Assembly: GCF_036898465.1 (NCBI RefSeq)
Contig: NZ_JARUMJ010000001.1
Span: 6,014,001 to 6,078,000 of the forward strand
Source: Streptomyces sp. B21-105
Lineage (GTDB): Bacteria; Actinomycetota; Actinomycetes; Streptomycetales; Streptomycetaceae
Reading direction: 5' to 3'
Length of the DNA: 64,000 bases
Shown here: piece by piece, positions 1 through 8,704 of the stretch
Numbering within the stretch: position 1 is the first letter of the stretch
Layout: each line of letters starts with the position of its first letter
Position numbers and translations under genes: made by a program
The notes under the pieces: model-generated
Database searches by the model: none
What the model saw: only the letters and a program-made list of their open reading frames with translations
What the model was told of the DNA's origin: nothing

Positions 1-1
1 G

Positions 2-1534
2 TGGGCCCGCGCCCACGGCCTGGCCGAGGACAAGGCCGAGGACAAAGACACGGGCAAGGACTCGGGCGAGGTCAAGAGCGGCGAAGACAAGAACAAAGAC
101 AAGGCCAAGGCCAAGGCCAAGGCCAAGGCCGAGCCCAAAGACAAGGCCAAGGCCAAGGCCGAGCCCAAAGACAAGAGCAAGGCCGAGGACTCGGCCGAGG
201 ACGACACGAAGGCCCTCAGCGATCTGCGCGAGGCCGTCACGGAGTTCCAGCAGCAGCAGAAGGCGCTGCGCGGGGTCGAGGTGCGCAGATCGCTGGAGCC
301 CGCCTACACCCAGCTGGCGCTGAACGGCGAGACCGGGCCGCTCGCGGACGAGCGGGTGCGGCGGGCCGTGGCCCGGGCCCTGGACCGCGAGGAACTGGCC
401 GAGCTCGTGCTGAAGCCGCTGGGGCTGCCCGCGGAGCCCGTCGGCAGTCACCTCGCCCTGTCCGGGCAGGAGGTCTACGCAGACAACAGCGGAGCGCTCG
501 GCGGCCAGGACACCGCCGAGGCGCGGGCGCTGCTCGCGGACGCCGGCTGGGTGCTCGGCGGCCCGGTCGAGGAGAAGGAGAAGGAGAAGGGCGAGAAGGC
601 CGCCGGAGCCGCGGGCAAGAAGGCCGACAGCGACTCCGAGGACGACGACAGGCCGAACGTCGTCGGCGAGGACGACAAGGCGCCCGCCGTGACCGGCCGC
701 GGGGAGACGACCCGCGCGGCGGGCAGCGAGCACGCGCGGAACAGCGCCAAGAGCCCGGACGGCGGCCTCCGGCTCGCCCAGGACGGCGCCCAGTACCGGC
801 AGGCGCATCCGGGCGGCGTCCCCGGCGCCTACGCCCCGAAGGGCACCGCCGCCCCGAAGGGCACAACCGCCGCGGCCGGCACCGCGGGGAAGGCGCTGGC
901 CAAGGACGGCAAGGCGCTCAGCCTGCGCTTCGTGCTGCCGTCGGGACCCGGATCGGAGTCCCTGGAGACGGTCGCCGAGCGGATCACGAAGATGCTGACG
1001 AAGGTCGGCATCCGCACGGAGATCGCCAAGGTCTCGGACGAGAGCTACTTCAAGGACCACATCGCGTCCGGCCAGTACGACCTCGCCCTGTACTCCTGGC
1101 CGGCGTCCGCCTTCCCCGCCACCGACGCCCGGCCGATCTACGCCAAGCCGCAGCCGGCCGCCGACGGCTCGCTGAGCGTCGAGCAGAACTACACGCGGGT
1201 CGGCACCGACCAGGTCGACCAGCTGTTCGATCAGGCGCTCTCGACCTTGGACGAGGGCCGGAGCCGGTCCCTGCTGCGCAAGGCGGACTCGCGGATCTGG
1301 GCCGCTGCCGGATCGATTCCTCTCTACCAGCGGCCCCAGCTCACCGCGGTGCGCAAGAACGTGGTGAACGTGGGAGCCTTCGGATTCCAGACCCCGGTCT
1401 ACGAGGACATGGGCTTCCTGAAGAAGAGCGCGAAAAACAGCGCGACGGAGAGCGCGACGGAGGGCGCGACGGAGAGCGCGAAGACCCCCTCCGGCCAGGC
1501 CGGGAGCCCCGCCGCGAGCGCCTCCCGCGAGTGA
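2..1534 (+). CDS. ABC transporter family 5 solute-binding protein, C-terminal part (5' end outside window)
   Basis: The reading frame is open from base 2 and ends with TGA at 1532-1534, so the N-terminus with its signal peptide lies upstream. The part with ADERVRRAVARALDREELAE and the later YDLALYSW and SIPLYQRPQLTAV segments match the C-terminal lobe of SBP_bac_5 (peptide/nickel-binding) proteins, which deliver peptides to ABC permeases at the outer face of the membrane. Two stretches do not fit the family: a Lys/Ala/Glu/Asp-rich run at about 5-225 and a charged, Ala/Gly-rich segment at about 570-905 (EKEKEK, then DSDSEDDD). They look like disordered inserts inside the binding fold. The gene is followed by a terminator and typA. 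No permease follows directly, so it is an orphan binding protein or serves the Opp operons downstream. The family is clear; the ligand is not. Confidence 0.75.
   Translation, partial: WARAHGLAEDKAEDKDTGKDSGEVKSGEDKNKDKAKAKAKAKAEPKDKAKAKAEPKDKSKAEDSAEDDTKALSDLREAVTEFQQQQKALRGVEVRRSLEPAYTQLALNGETGPLADERVRRAVARALDREELAELVLKPLGLPAEPVGSHLALSGQEVYADNSGALGGQDTAEARALLADAGWVLGGPVEEKEKEKGEKAAGAAGKKADSDSEDDDRPNVVGEDDKAPAVTGRGETTRAAGSEHARNSAKSPDGGLRLAQDGAQYRQAHPGGVPGAYAPKGTAAPKGTTAAAGTAGKALAKDGKALSLRFVLPSGPGSESLETVAERITKMLTKVGIRTEIAKVSDESYFKDHIASGQYDLALYSWPASAFPATDARPIYAKPQPAADGSLSVEQNYTRVGTDQVDQLFDQALSTLDEGRSRSLLRKADSRIWAAAGSIPLYQRPQLTAVRKNVVNVGAFGFQTPVYEDMGFLKKSAKNSATESATEGATESAKTPSGQAGSPAASASRE
95..176 (+). 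repeat. Imperfect short tandem repeat encoding Lys-Ala and Ala-Glu-Pro-Lys-Asp runs
   Basis: The 6-bp unit AAGGCC is repeated many times, and a 30-bp block ending in GAGCCCAAAGAC occurs twice in succession. It lies inside the binding-protein gene and produces part of its charged low-complexity insert. Confidence 0.8.
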
Positions 1535-1561
1535 TCGAAGAACGAGCGGCCGGTGACCCCG

Positions 1562-1595
1562 GTGGCCCTGCGGGGGCCGTCCCCCGCAGGGCCAC
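1562..1595 (+). terminator. Hairpin terminator after the binding-protein gene
   Basis: Perfect 15-bp inverted repeat (1562-1576 and 1581-1595) with a 4-nt CCGT loop, 28 nt after the stop codon. There is no T tract, as is usual for Streptomyces. It separates the binding-protein gene from typA. Confidence 0.75.
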
Positions 1596-1694
1596 GTACC
1601 ATGGGGTAAGGCCGTGGCGTGTCAAGCCCGGCAGGGCCCGCGTAACAGACGTACGCAGCAGGGTCGCCCTCACACTCCGGGAGAACGCCGCTTT

Positions 1695-3602
1695 ATGGCC
1701 ACGCGCCACGACATTCGCAACGTAGCCATCGTCGCCCACGTCGACCACGGCAAGACGACTCTGGTCGATGCCATGCTCAAGCAGGCGGGCGCCTTCGCCG
1801 CGCACGCCGCCGAGTCGCTCGACGACCGCATGATGGACTCGAACGACCTGGAGCGTGAGAAGGGCATCACGATCCTCGCCAAGAACACGGCGGTGAAATA
1901 CCACCCCAAGGACGGGGGGGACGTCGTCACGATCAACATCATCGACACCCCCGGTCACGCCGACTTCGGCGGTGAGGTCGAGCGCGGCCTGTCGATGGTG
2001 GACGCCGTCGTGCTGCTGGTGGACGCCTCCGAGGGTCCGCTGCCCCAGACCCGCTTCGTGCTGCGCAAGGCGCTGCAGGCCCGCCTGCCCGTCATCCTGT
2101 GCATCAACAAGACGGACCGCCCCGACTCGCGCATCGACGAGGTCGTCAACGAGGCCTACGACCTCTTCCTCGACCTCGACGCCGACGAGGACCAGATCGA
2201 GTTCCCGATCGTCTACGCCTGCGCGCGGGACGGCGTCGCCTCGCTGACCAAGCCGGAGGACGGCACGGTCCCGAAGGACAGCGACAACCTGGAGCCCTTC
2301 TTCTCCACGATCCTGTCGCACGTCCCCGCCCCCGAGTACGACGAGGCGGCCCCGCTCCAGGCGCACGTCACCAACCTGGACGCCGACAACTTCCTCGGCC
2401 GTATCGCGCTGCTCCGCGTCGAGCAGGGCGAGCTGCGCAAGGGCCAGACCGTCACGTGGATCAAGCGCGACGGCTCGCTGTCCAACGTGCGCATCACCGA
2501 GCTGCTGATGACCGAGGCGCTCACCCGCAAGCCCGCCGAGATGGCCGGCCCGGGTGACATCTGCGCCGTCGCCGGCATCCCGGAGATCATGATCGGCGAG
2601 ACCCTCGCCGACCCCGAGAACCCGGTCGCGCTGCCGCTCATCACGGTCGACGAGCCGGCCATCTCCATGACCATCGGCACCAACACCTCGCCGCTGGTCG
2701 GCCGGGGCGGCACCGGCAAGGGCGCGGAGAACAAGGCCGCGGTCAAGGACCGCAAGGTCACGGCCCGTCAGGTCAAGGACCGCCTCGACCGCGAGCTGGT
2801 CGGTAACGTCAGCCTCCGGGTGCTGGACACCGAGCGGCCCGACGCGTGGGAGGTGCAGGGCCGTGGCGAGCTGGCGCTGGCCATCCTGGTCGAGCAGATG
2901 CGCCGCGAGGGCTTCGAGCTGACCATCGGCAAGCCGCAGGTCGTCACCAAGGACGTCGACGGCAAGGTCTACGAGCCCGTCGAGCGCATGACGATCGACG
3001 TGCCCGAGGAGCACATGGGCGCCGTCACGCAGCTCATGGGCGTCCGCAAGGGCCGGATGGACAACATGTCCAACCACGGCTCGGGCTGGGTCCGCATGGA
3101 GTTCGTCGTGCCGTCCCGCGGTCTCATCGGTTTCCGTACCGAGTTCCTGACCGGCACGCGCGGCACGGGCATCGCGCACTCCATCCACGAGGGCCACGAG
3201 CCGTGGTTCGGCACGCTGACGACCCGTAACAACGGCTCGCTCGTCGCCGACCGCGCCGGCGCCGTCACCGCGTTCGCGATGACGAACCTCCAGGAGCGCG
3301 GCGTGCTGTTCACCGACCCCGGCACCGAGGTGTACGAGGGCATGATCGTCGGCGAGAACTCGCGCTCCGACGACATGGACGTGAACATCACCAAGGAGAA
3401 GAAGCTCACCAACATGCGGTCGTCCTCGGCCGACTCGTTCGAGGCCATCGTCCCGCCGCGCAAGCTGTCGCTCGAGCAGTCGCTGGAGTTCTGCCGCGAC
3501 GACGAGTGCGTCGAGGTGACCCCGGAGGCGGTCCGCATCCGCAAGGTCGTGCTCGACCAGCGCGACCGCGCCCGCACCGCCAGCCGCGCCAAGCACGGCT
3601 GA
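1695..3602 (+). CDS. typA: Translational GTPase TypA/BipA
   Basis: 635-residue ribosome-associated GTPase of the EF-G/LepA group, which acts in the cytoplasm and is linked to ribosome assembly and stress adaptation. The G1 motif [10 protein letters not shown] (about residues 14-23), G3 [14 protein letters not shown] and G4 NKTDRPD are all present, followed by domain II, the EF-G-like domains and the TypA-specific C-terminus ([17 protein letters not shown]). Length is normal for the family. The open frame reaches back to 1614, but the ATG at 1695 gives the conserved MATRHDIRN start and has a GGGAG site upstream, so I use 1695. It is transcribed alone between two hairpin terminators. Confidence 0.96.
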   Translation: MATRHDIRNVAIVAHVDHGKTTLVDAMLKQAGAFAAHAAESLDDRMMDSNDLEREKGITILAKNTAVKYHPKDGGDVVTINIIDTPGHADFGGEVERGLSMVDAVVLLVDASEGPLPQTRFVLRKALQARLPVILCINKTDRPDSRIDEVVNEAYDLFLDLDADEDQIEFPIVYACARDGVASLTKPEDGTVPKDSDNLEPFFSTILSHVPAPEYDEAAPLQAHVTNLDADNFLGRIALLRVEQGELRKGQTVTWIKRDGSLSNVRITELLMTEALTRKPAEMAGPGDICAVAGIPEIMIGETLADPENPVALPLITVDEPAISMTIGTNTSPLVGRGGTGKGAENKAAVKDRKVTARQVKDRLDRELVGNVSLRVLDTERPDAWEVQGRGELALAILVEQMRREGFELTIGKPQVVTKDVDGKVYEPVERMTIDVPEEHMGAVTQLMGVRKGRMDNMSNHGSGWVRMEFVVPSRGLIGFRTEFLTGTRGTGIAHSIHEGHEPWFGTLTTRNNGSLVADRAGAVTAFAMTNLQERGVLFTDPGTEVYEGMIVGENSRSDDMDVNITKEKKLTNMRSSSADSFEAIVPPRKLSLEQSLEFCRDDECVEVTPEAVRIRKVVLDQRDRARTASRAKHG

Positions 3603-3637
3603 TCCGCGGGCGGTTCACCGCCGCAGCACGTTCCGCA

Positions 3638-3668
3638 GCCCGGGTTCCCCCGCATGGGGAGCCCGGGC
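3638..3668 (+). terminator. typA terminator
   Basis: Inverted repeat of 13 bp (3638-3650 and 3656-3668, one G-U pair) with a 5-nt loop, 36 nt after the typA stop. Confidence 0.7.
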
Positions 3669-3832
3669 ACCGTGCGATCCGCCACGGCCGCCGGGCGGCA
3701 GCGTGGCCTGACTGCGAGGCGGCGGGGCGGCCGGGCAGGGCGGCTGCCGTGCTGCGGGGTCGGCCGGGCTCCGGTGCCCAGGGCTCCCGCGCTGCCGGGC
3801 TCTGCGCTGCCGTGCTTCCGTGTTGCCGCCCT

Positions 3833-4257
3833 GCCGTGCGCGTCCGGCAGATACCGCCGGCCGACCGTCTGCGGGGCCCTGCGGATCCGGTGCACCTCGC
3901 GCGGCGCGATCGCCCGGGGCACGAACGCCTCCTGCCCCCGCGGGTCCTCGAGCGCCGCGATCCGCCGTACCGCCTCGGCGGCCGTGACGGTCGCCTGCGC
4001 GTCCCGGGCGGCGTCCCGGTAGTGGCCCGTGAGCACCGGCTCGGCGTCGTCCAGTCGCGCGTGGACGGCGACCAGGCCGCCCCGGCTGCCGAACCGGGCC
4101 AGTTCGCGCAGCCATTGATGGGTGAGGGTGTGCGACGGCAGCAGGGGAAGCAGTGCACCCCGCGCGCGCCTGCCGGTCCGCGGCCGGCCGTGCGGACGCC
4201 GGATCGCCGGATGCGCGGCGCGTTCGCCGCCGAGGTCAGATGCACGAACATCGCCAT
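3833..4257 (-). pseudogene. Frameshifted conserved Streptomyces hypothetical protein (MFVHLT... family)
   Basis: Two minus-strand frames together give one protein. The first starts at the ATG at 4257 (or 4251, MFVHLTSAANAPRIRRSG) and runs to GVHCFP; the continuation LLPSHTLTHQWLRELARFG is found one frame over and runs to YLPDAHG at about 3833. The break is at the GGGG run 4144-4147 (plus strand), where one more G (C in the gene) would restore the frame. Beyond 3833 the family's usual Cys-containing tail is not recognisable and the frame stays open into the antisense of typA, so the C-terminus is also degenerate. I recall this as a widespread actinobacterial family of unknown function. No good ribosome binding site is visible. 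Either a decaying gene or a sequencing error plus divergence; the missing tail favours decay. Confidence 0.6.
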
Positions 4258-4928
4258 GGCCCGGCATGGCGGGCGGGGGTCGGGAAGCGGTGTCCGCGTT
4301 GCTTCCCCGACCGGCGTCCGCGCCGGTCGGGCCGGGCAGGCGGCACGGGTGACGACGGTCGGACAACGGCCGGAAGACGGCCCGGGTGAGCAGGAGTCTG
4401 TGCGGCCGGTGTTAAGGAACACGTAGGGAAAACCCTTCATCCTGCTCCTGGAGTCCGCTTCGAGCGGCTTTCCCTACTAACCTGCTGTGTGAACGGACGT
4501 TCCGCGTGACATCAGCACGCCTCCGTGAGCCGCCGGGCGCCCCGTGGTGGGTGTGCCGAGCCGGCAGGTGCGCACAGTGGTGCGGCCGCAAGTGATTTTC
4601 CCCTCCATGCTGTCCGGAATGCGGACGACCGTCCCCGATAGATGTGTAACAAGTCCGTTTCGCAGGGATCTTTCTGCTAACTGTTTGTCCGGATTTTGGA
4701 AGAAGTACGCGCCAGGTGTGATCGAACCGAGACCTCGTGGGTGTGGTTCGGTCAGATTCCATGCCAGATAGTTAGGCGCGTAGAGCTCGGGGTTGACGGG
4801 TCATGCGCTGCAGGGGGCGGCGACTCACGAGCCTGCGGGGGTACTCCACCTTCTCCGTCCTTGTCGACCGGGTGAGTGCTGTGTGCTCCCTTTTGCGGTG
4901 AAAACCAGGACTCACGAGGAGGAACCCC
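4258..4928. other. Intergenic and leader region upstream of the first Opp operon
   Basis: No convincing gene in 671 bases. It is richer in A/T than its surroundings at 4590-4760, as expected for promoters of the binding-protein gene. It contains a spaced inverted repeat GTAGGGAAA / TTTCCCTAC at 4423-4431 and 4469-4477, and a small dyad GAACG-GA-CGTTC at 4491-4502. A GAGGAGG ribosome binding site at 4916-4922 serves the next gene. I cannot place -35 and -10 boxes with confidence. Confidence 0.6.
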
Positions 4929-6581
4929 ATGCGTGGTGCCAACAGCGCCAAGTGGGTGGCGGGGGCGATCGTCATTGCTCTCGCCGCGACTGCCTGTGGT
5001 GGCAGTGACGACGACAGCAGCAGCAGCGGCAAGGGCGCGGGCAAGGCCGGCGGCACCTTCCGGCTGGGCATCACGGAGCCGGTCGCCATCGACCCGTACA
5101 ACTCGCAGGAGTCCGAGGGCATCCTCGTCACGGACAACCTCTTCACGGGGCTGTACGAGCCGACCGCCGACGGCAAGGTCATCCCGATGCTCGCCACCTC
5201 CAAGGAGGTCAGCGCGGACGGCAAGACCTGGACCTTCAAGATCAAGCCGGGCACCAAGTTCACCAACGGCGAGGCGGTGGACGCCGAGTCGTTCATCCGC
5301 GGCTGGAACCGTGTCGCGCAGAAGACGGCGGCCTCCGACGTCGCCTACCACCTGGCCGGCATCGCGGGCTTCGACGACGTCCAGGCGGGCAAGGCGCCCA
5401 CCATGTCGGGCCTCAGCGCCCCGGACGCCAACACCCTCCAGGTGAAGCTCTCCGCCCCGGACTTCGAGTTCTACATCAAGACCACGCACACGGTCTTCAG
5501 CCCGGTTCCCAAGGTCGCGGGCGACGCGAAGAACAAGACGTACAACGAGGCGCCGATCGGCAACGGCCCCTTCAAGATGCAGGGCTCCTGGCAGCACAAC
5601 AAGTCGATCACCCTCGTCCGCAACGACGACTACGGTCTGACCAAGGCCAAGCTCGACGAGGTCGAGATCAGCATCCTCAACTCCAACAACGGCGTCACGC
5701 TGGAGTACCAGGGCTTCGAGGCGGGCAGCTTCGACTGGGCCCGTATGCCCACCCCGCAGCTGCCAGCCGCCAAGGCCAAGTACGACGCGCAGGGCGAGTG
5801 GATCGACGAGAACACGAACGGGATGAACTACCTCCTCCCGATCACCGACAACGGTCCGCTCAAGGACAAGAAGGCCCGCGAGGCCGTCTCGTACGCGATC
5901 GACCGGGACGCCATCATCAAGGGCGTCTTCCAGGGCATGCAGACCAAGTCGACGACGATCCTGCCGCCCGCCTTCGCCAGCGTGTACCAGAAGGACCTGT
6001 GCCAGTCCTGCATCAAGTCGGACCCGGCGAAGGCCAAGCAGCTCGCGAAGGAGGCCGGTCTCACCCCCGGCACCACGATCGAGCTCGGCTACAACACGGG
6101 CGCGGGCCACGAGGAGTGGATCCAGGCCGTCAAGCAGCAGGTCGAGAAGGTCCTCGGCGTGAAGGTGAAGGCGACCGGCAAGCCGTTCGCCGAGCTGCTC
6201 GCCGACCAGCAGAAGTCGGGCGCCACGGGCATGTACCGCTTCGCGTGGGGCGCGGACTACCCGACGCCGGACAACTTCCTCTTCCCGCTGCTCGACACCG
6301 CGTCCATCAACAAGGACGCGTCGGGCAAGGTCACCGGTGACAACCGCGGCCGTTACAGCAACCCGGCGTTCGACGCGCTGCTCGCCAAGGCCCGCGCCAC
6401 CGAGGCCGAGGCCGGCCGCAACGACCTGTACAAGCAGGCGGAGAAGATCGCCATGGACGACATGGCCCTGATCCCGCTGTGGAACCGCACCCAGCTGCGT
6501 CTCGCCAACACCAAGAAGTTCGCCGACATCAAGATGGACTTCCACGAGGACCCGAACCTCGCCGAGATCAGCCTGAAGTAA
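4929..6581 (+). CDS. Oligopeptide ABC transporter solute-binding lipoprotein (first Opp operon)
   Basis: 550-residue extracytoplasmic peptide-binding lipoprotein of the SBP_bac_5 family. It has a signal peptide with a hydrophobic core and lipobox (LAATAC, Cys about 20), a Ser/Asp linker, then the typical domain order with FRLGITEPVAIDPYN, TFKIKPGTKFTNGEAV, the YAIDRDAII segment and the ALIPLWNRTQ region. The ATG at 4929 has a GAGGAGG site 6 nt away. It is the first gene of a five-gene operon with two permeases and two ATPases, and is separated from them by 188 nt containing a large hairpin, which could let it be made in excess. Its position beside typA and its operon order suggest the bldK locus of S. 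coelicolor, whose transporter imports a peptide signal needed for aerial growth. The equivalence is inferred, not proven. Confidence 0.9.
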   Translation: MRGANSAKWVAGAIVIALAATACGGSDDDSSSSGKGAGKAGGTFRLGITEPVAIDPYNSQESEGILVTDNLFTGLYEPTADGKVIPMLATSKEVSADGKTWTFKIKPGTKFTNGEAVDAESFIRGWNRVAQKTAASDVAYHLAGIAGFDDVQAGKAPTMSGLSAPDANTLQVKLSAPDFEFYIKTTHTVFSPVPKVAGDAKNKTYNEAPIGNGPFKMQGSWQHNKSITLVRNDDYGLTKAKLDEVEISILNSNNGVTLEYQGFEAGSFDWARMPTPQLPAAKAKYDAQGEWIDENTNGMNYLLPITDNGPLKDKKAREAVSYAIDRDAIIKGVFQGMQTKSTTILPPAFASVYQKDLCQSCIKSDPAKAKQLAKEAGLTPGTTIELGYNTGAGHEEWIQAVKQQVEKVLGVKVKATGKPFAELLADQQKSGATGMYRFAWGADYPTPDNFLFPLLDTASINKDASGKVTGDNRGRYSNPAFDALLAKARATEAEAGRNDLYKQAEKIAMDDMALIPLWNRTQLRLANTKKFADIKMDFHEDPNLAEISLK

Positions 6582-6614
6582 CCGGGCGCCGCGCGACGCG
6601 GCGTCTGGAGACGG

Positions 6615-6656
6615 GGGCCGTGGGTACCGAGACGCATGTCTCGGATGCCACGGCCC
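6615..6656 (+). promoter_or_regulatory. Intercistronic hairpin between binding-protein and permease genes
   Basis: Two stacked stems (GGGCCGTGG with CCACGGCCC; CCGAGAC with GTCTCGG) separated by a 3x3 internal loop and closed by a GCAT loop. A smaller stem lies just upstream at 6587-6603. Such structures downstream of binding-protein genes usually stabilise the upstream mRNA or stop part of the transcripts. The second Opp operon has no such element. Confidence 0.6.
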
Positions 6657-6769
6657 TCGACGACCGTCGGGAGCGGTGTGATCCACTCTCCCGCCCCTTA
6701 CCCCTACCGCCCCACCAACCTGGGGGGAGGGAGCTGCCACGAAGCGGCAGCGAGGCAGAGAGGCAAGTC

Positions 6770-7696
6770 ATGGGAAGGTATGTGGTCCGCAGGCTGGGCC
6801 AGTTGGTCGTCGTCGTGCTCGGCGCGACGATGATCCTGTTCGCCTGCCTGTTCGTGCTCCCGGGTGACCCGGTCGGGCAGATCGCGGGCAGCGACAAGGC
6901 ACGCGACCCCGATGTGATCGCGCAGCTGCACAAGCAGTACGGACTCGACGATCCGCTGATCGTGCAGTACGGCAACTACGTGGGCAAACTCGTCCAGGGA
7001 GACCTCGGCCAGGACTACACGCAGAGCCGGCCGGTCTCCGAGATCCTCGGCCCGAAGCTGGCCAACACGGCCAAGCTGGCCACCGCCGCGATCGTGCTCG
7101 ACATCATCATCGGCATCTCCGTCGGTGTGCTGGCGGCGATGCGCAGGTACTCGATCTGGGACGTGTCGGCGACCTTCGTCACGACACTGGCGATCGGCGT
7201 CCCCTCGATCGTGCTCGGCATGATCATGCAGCGTGTCTTCGTCATCGAGCTGGGCTGGTTCCCGCTGATCGCCGACGACAGCTTCAACTCGATCGTCCTG
7301 CCGGCCCTGACGCTGGCGATCATCGACGCGGCACTCGTCGCCCAGCTGGCCCGCAGCACGATGCTCGAAGTTTTGGGCGCCGACTACGTCAAGACGGCCG
7401 TGGCCAAGGGACTTCCGCGGCGCACGGTGCTCACGCGGCACATCCTGCGCAACTCGGTCATCCCCGTGATCACCTATCTGGGCATCTCCTTCGGTGGTCT
7501 CCTCGGGGGCGCGATCATCACCGAGACGATCTTCAACTGGAACGGCATCGGTCTCGCGCTGATCCAGGCGATCCAGCAGAACAACAACCCCGTCATCGTG
7601 GGCGTGGTGACCATCAGCGTGGCGGTCTTCGTCGTGCTGAACCTGGTCGTCGACCTGCTGTACGCCGCCCTGGACCCGCGCATCCGACTGGCCTGA
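6770..7696 (+). CDS. Oligopeptide ABC transporter permease, OppB type (first Opp operon)
   Basis: 308-residue inner-membrane permease that forms half of the peptide channel. The N-terminal MGRYVVRRLGQLVVVVLGAT is the classic OppB/DppB start, with the first transmembrane segment followed by a large external loop (GDPVGQIAG, YGLDDPL). About five more helices follow, with the EAA-type ATPase contact loop DYVKTAVAKGLPRR and the closing DLLYAALDPRIRLA. The open frame extends back to 6479, but the ATG at 6770 matches the family start. It pairs with the OppC-type gene 33 nt downstream. Confidence 0.93.
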   Translation: MGRYVVRRLGQLVVVVLGATMILFACLFVLPGDPVGQIAGSDKARDPDVIAQLHKQYGLDDPLIVQYGNYVGKLVQGDLGQDYTQSRPVSEILGPKLANTAKLATAAIVLDIIIGISVGVLAAMRRYSIWDVSATFVTTLAIGVPSIVLGMIMQRVFVIELGWFPLIADDSFNSIVLPALTLAIIDAALVAQLARSTMLEVLGADYVKTAVAKGLPRRTVLTRHILRNSVIPVITYLGISFGGLLGGAIITETIFNWNGIGLALIQAIQQNNNPVIVGVVTISVAVFVVLNLVVDLLYAALDPRIRLA

Positions 7697-7729
7697 CCCG
7701 TAGGGCCGCCCCCATCTAGGAGTCACACC

Positions 7730-8653
7730 ATGACCGAACTCGCCACAGGCGCGGGCGAGCCGAAGACGGCCGACCCCGTCCCGGCCTCCAAGGACGCCGA
7801 ACCCAGCGTCGTCAGGGTCAGCCAGTGGTCCGACATCCGGCACCGCTTCGTGCAGAACAAGCTCGCCGTGCTCGGCCTGGCCATCATCGTCGTCCTGATC
7901 CTCACCGCGATATTCGCGCCCCTGCTCGCGCCGCACGACCCCCTCGAGCAGGACCTGAACGCGACCCTGCAGGCCCCGGGCGCCGGCCACTGGCTCGGCA
8001 CCGACGCACTCGGCCGCGACCAGCTCTCCCGCCTCATCTACGGCAGCCGCATCGCGATGATCGTCGGCCTCGCCTCGATCCTCGTCGCGATGACCCTCGG
8101 CATCCTCTTCGGCGCGCTGGCCGGTTACTACGGCCGCTGGCTGGACACCGTGATCATGCGCGTGGCGGACATCTTCTTCGCCTTCCCGCTGCTGATCGGC
8201 GCCATCGTCATCATCCTGCTCATGGGCCGCGGCGTGCTGCCGGTGGTCCTGTCGCTGGGCATCTTCTCCTGGGCGACCTTCGCCCGGCTGCTGCGCAGTC
8301 AGATCCTGTCGGTGCGTGAGATGGACTACGTGCACGCGGCGAAGGCGCTCGGCGCGAGCCAGGGCCGGATCATCCGCAAGCACATCCTGCCCAACTCGCT
8401 GACGTCGGTCCTCGTGTACGGCACCAGCAACGTCGGCATCGCGATCGTCGCCGAGGCGTCGCTGTCGTACCTCGGTGTCGGTGTCGACCCCGAGGTCGCG
8501 GAGTGGGGCAACATGATCGCCGCGGGCCGCGGGTTCATGGGAGTCAAGGACTTCATGTGGACCTACCCCAGCATTGCGATCGTCATCACCGCGCTGGGCT
8601 TCATCCTGCTGGGCAACGGCCTTCGCGACGCGCTCGACCCGAAGCTCCGGTGA
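7730..8653 (+). CDS. Oligopeptide ABC transporter permease, OppC type (first Opp operon)
   Basis: 307-residue permease, second half of the channel. It has a hydrophilic N-terminal extension, a first membrane segment (LAVLGLAIIVVLILTAIFAP), the OppC/DppC hallmark HWLGTDALGRDQLSRLIYGS, the EAA loop DYVHAAKALGASQGR and the closing GNGLRDALDPKLR. An AGGAG site lies 5' of the ATG. It is followed closely by the two ATPase genes. Confidence 0.93.
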   Translation: MTELATGAGEPKTADPVPASKDAEPSVVRVSQWSDIRHRFVQNKLAVLGLAIIVVLILTAIFAPLLAPHDPLEQDLNATLQAPGAGHWLGTDALGRDQLSRLIYGSRIAMIVGLASILVAMTLGILFGALAGYYGRWLDTVIMRVADIFFAFPLLIGAIVIILLMGRGVLPVVLSLGIFSWATFARLLRSQILSVREMDYVHAAKALGASQGRIIRKHILPNSLTSVLVYGTSNVGIAIVAEASLSYLGVGVDPEVAEWGNMIAAGRGFMGVKDFMWTYPSIAIVITALGFILLGNGLRDALDPKLR

Positions 8654-8704
8654 TCCGCGGCCATGAGTCGAACCCCCTTGAGCAAGCAAGACGAAGGTGA
8701 TGGC

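Noticed and set aside
1..1725. Long open frame in frame 1 with Arg/Gly/Gln-rich translation
   Set aside because: It is a shadow of the binding-protein gene in frame 2, which has family motifs; the frame-1 product is arginine-rich noise from GC-rich DNA.
1341..3596. 751-codon open frame antisense to typA
   Set aside because: Its composition mirrors typA codons (Val/Leu/Asp/Gly-rich) and there is no ribosome binding site; typA is certain on the other strand.
3506..4426. Plus-strand open frame across the frameshifted gene
   Set aside because: It starts inside typA and gives an arginine-rich product; the minus strand has family-like protein sequence in two joined frames.
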